From contig NC_135369.1 of assembly GCF_049243985.1 (NCBI RefSeq), forward strand, positions 26,396,765 to 26,460,764: a stretch of 64,000 nucleotides of DNA, written 5' to 3'. The notes beneath the pieces were generated by a model that did no database searches, was not told where the DNA came from, and saw only the letters and a program-made list of their open reading frames with translations. How positions within the stretch are numbered: the stretch's first letter is position 1; each line of letters starts with the position of its first letter. The translations under genes were made by a program, and so were the position numbers. This document shows positions 62,775 to 64,000 of the stretch, in pieces. This DNA is from Paroedura picta. Its lineage: Eukaryota > Chordata > Lepidosauria > Squamata > Gekkonidae.

Positions 62775-63485
62775 ATGTTTTCAACCCAAACTGCTTACAT
62801 GACAGGCCGAACTGCTGACCTTCCCATGCAAGAAGTCTTCGGGATCCTTTCAGGGCAAAATTTGGCGGAAAGGAAGGTCATCTCTCTGCCTCCCGTGCTG
62901 CCGAAAGGAGGCGAAGTCTATGTGTACCGGTCTCCTTTCGAAGATCCGAAGCGTCACATGGACTTCCGTTTTGACCACTACAAATGGGTTTCGAAGGGCT
63001 CCAACGTGAAGATGCATCGGAACCATATCCCGCGTGTCATGAAAAGATACTATTATCTGAAAGATCCGAACGGTTCGACCAAGCAAAGCCTCTCGGGGTT
63101 TAAAAAGCACGTCTATTGCCTGCGGGAAGCGGCGGAGTCAAGGAAACTGTATGTCATTCATTACCTAGGAAACGAACGTTTGTATCAGCCTTTGATGCGC
63201 GGAAATGCCGCGGCGGGGTCTCCGATTGGAGCCCGTGTTCGGAAAAGGAAGCGGGAAATGTCCAGAGCTGAAGATGCCAGGCTGCCCTGGAAGGATTCCT
63301 GGAACGCCCGCAGACGTTTGCCGGGCGCAGAACTTGAACTCCCCTCCAGCAAGCGCCTCGCTGTGGATTATCCCAAAAAACTGAATGAAAATGTAGGTCC
63401 GAAGTTGCACTGGGAGAAGCAAATCAGCAATGAGGAATGTACAGGTGCTGAGTGTTGTGTGAGTGCTCTGGAGCTGGAGTTGTAA
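62775..63485 (+). CDS. Intact single-exon ORF, 236 aa, family unknown, in TRIM54 intron 3
   Basis: I do not recognise this gene. ATG at 62,775 follows directly after an in-frame TAA (62,769-62,771); the frame then stays open for 236 codons to TAA at 63,483. Residues about 45-135 look like a folded domain: 'KGGEVYVYRSPFEDPKRHMD', 'HYKWVSKGSNVKMHRNHIPR', 'VMKRYYYLKDPNGSTKQSL', then 'FKKHVYCL' and 'LYVIHYLGNERL'. The order (basic region, aromatic YYY strand, F-x-[RK]-[RH]-x-Y, then [VI]HYL) loosely recalls the CG-1 DNA-binding domain of CAMTA factors; this is only a hint. A basic cluster RVRKRKR (154-160) could be a nuclear signal. The C-terminus is charged and probably disordered. CpG dinucleotides are frequent compared with flanking intron. 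No intron, poly-A tract or clear polyadenylation signal is seen. It could be a domesticated or transposon-derived gene, or a retrogene. Confidence 0.6.
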   Translation: MFSTQTAYMTGRTADLPMQEVFGILSGQNLAERKVISLPPVLPKGGEVYVYRSPFEDPKRHMDFRFDHYKWVSKGSNVKMHRNHIPRVMKRYYYLKDPNGSTKQSLSGFKKHVYCLREAAESRKLYVIHYLGNERLYQPLMRGNAAAGSPIGARVRKRKREMSRAEDARLPWKDSWNARRRLPGAELELPSSKRLAVDYPKKLNENVGPKLHWEKQISNEECTGAECCVSALELEL

Positions 63486-63508
63486 TGAATTTCCATGGAA
63501 ATATTCAA

Positions 63509-63650
63509 ATGGGTAGCCCTGTTGGTCTGAATTAGCACAATAAAATCCAGTAGTAGCACCTTTAAGAGTCCAGTAGTAGCACCTTTAAGACCAACCAAGA
63601 TTTATTTAGGGCGCCTTAAATAAATCTTTGTTGGTCTTAAAGGTTCCATG
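63509..63650 (-). repeat. Fold-back repeat (family A), minus orientation with hairpin
   Basis: 'GGTAGCCCTGTTGGTCTGAA' then 'CACCTTTAAGACCAACCAAG' and, after a short GGGCGCC loop, the inverse 'AATCTTTGTTGGTCTTAAAG'. Arms are nearly perfect over about 29 nt. Confidence 0.8.
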
Positions 63651-63902
63651 GAAATAGTCTGCACACAGGGCCAAAGGTGGGACTTGTTCAAAGAGAAATG
63701 ATTCTGCACATAAATTAGGGATGCCAACTAGGGTTTGGGAGATGCCTGGAGATTGCAGGGGGGGGGCTGGGTTCCAGAGACATTGGGGTTTAGGGGACTA
63801 GGGTTGCCAGTTCCAGGTTGGGAAGTCGCTGGAGATTTTGGGGTTGGAGATAGAAGAGAACAAGCTTTGGGGAGGGGAGGGACCTCAACATGGTATAAGG
63901 CA

Positions 63903-64000
63903 GGGGTAGTCAAACTGCAGCCCTCCAGATGTCAATGGACTGCAATTCCCAGGAGCCCCTGCCAGCGAACGCTGGCAGGGGCTCCTGGGAATTGTAGTCA
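63903..64000 (+). mobile_element. hAT-type palindromic MITE, copy 4 (cut by window end)
   Basis: Starts CAGGGGTAGTCAAACTGCAG after GTATAAGG (nnnTAnnn-like left flank) and enters its second inverted arm before the window ends. The right duplication is out of view. Confidence 0.88.

Noticed and set aside
12956-64000. CRISPR-like or rRNA-like repeat organisation suggested by repeated palindromes
   Set aside because: Copies are dispersed, have individual 8-bp target duplications and lie in a eukaryotic genome; they are hAT MITEs.

Overview
This is vertebrate nuclear DNA, almost certainly from a squamate reptile (lizard or gecko type). The genes are intron-split, with GT-AG junctions and CpG-island promoters. 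The spacers are packed with squamate-type repeats: tRNA-derived Sauria-type SINEs, 5S rRNA-derived SINEs, a BovB-like RTE LINE, CR1 LINE tails and hAT miniature elements. Orthology statements rest on recalled protein sequences, not on a database search.

Layout. At 8.3-10.5 kb a large CpG island holds coding exon 1 of SLC30A3 (vesicular zinc transporter ZnT3) on the minus strand; its other exons lie left of the window or were not recognised. At 15.0-27.6 kb is a complete 15-exon uridine-cytidine kinase-like gene of the UCKL1 family (plus strand, 526 aa), including a 17-nt microexon. At 29.9-38 kb is DNAJC5G (cysteine string protein gamma; plus strand, 184 aa), with an ETS/NRF1 promoter. At 47.8 kb to beyond 59.1 kb are the first three coding exons of TRIM54 (MuRF3, a muscle RING/B-box ubiquitin ligase; plus strand), behind a perfect MEF2 site; the rest of TRIM54 lies right of the window. 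A compact, intact, single-exon 236-codon ORF of unknown function (62,775-63,485, plus) sits in TRIM54 intron 3.

The order SLC30A3 - DNAJC5G - TRIM54 matches human 2p23.3. The extra kinase gene between SLC30A3 and DNAJC5G is absent from that human locus, but in human 20q13.33 UCKL1 neighbours DNAJC5. The window therefore looks like the second (2R-ohnologous) copy of a UCKL1-DNAJC5 neighbourhood, with the kinase copy kept here and lost in the human lineage.

The genes do not form one pathway. SLC30A3 loads zinc into synaptic vesicles, DNAJC5G is a vesicle/testis-type Hsc70 co-chaperone, UCKL1 belongs to pyrimidine nucleoside salvage, and TRIM54 acts at sarcomeres and microtubules. The non-genic remainder is repeat-rich and holds several clean insertion histories: nested hAT, SINE, CR1 and BovB elements with readable target-site duplications, fold-back elements and a tandem array of SINE tails.
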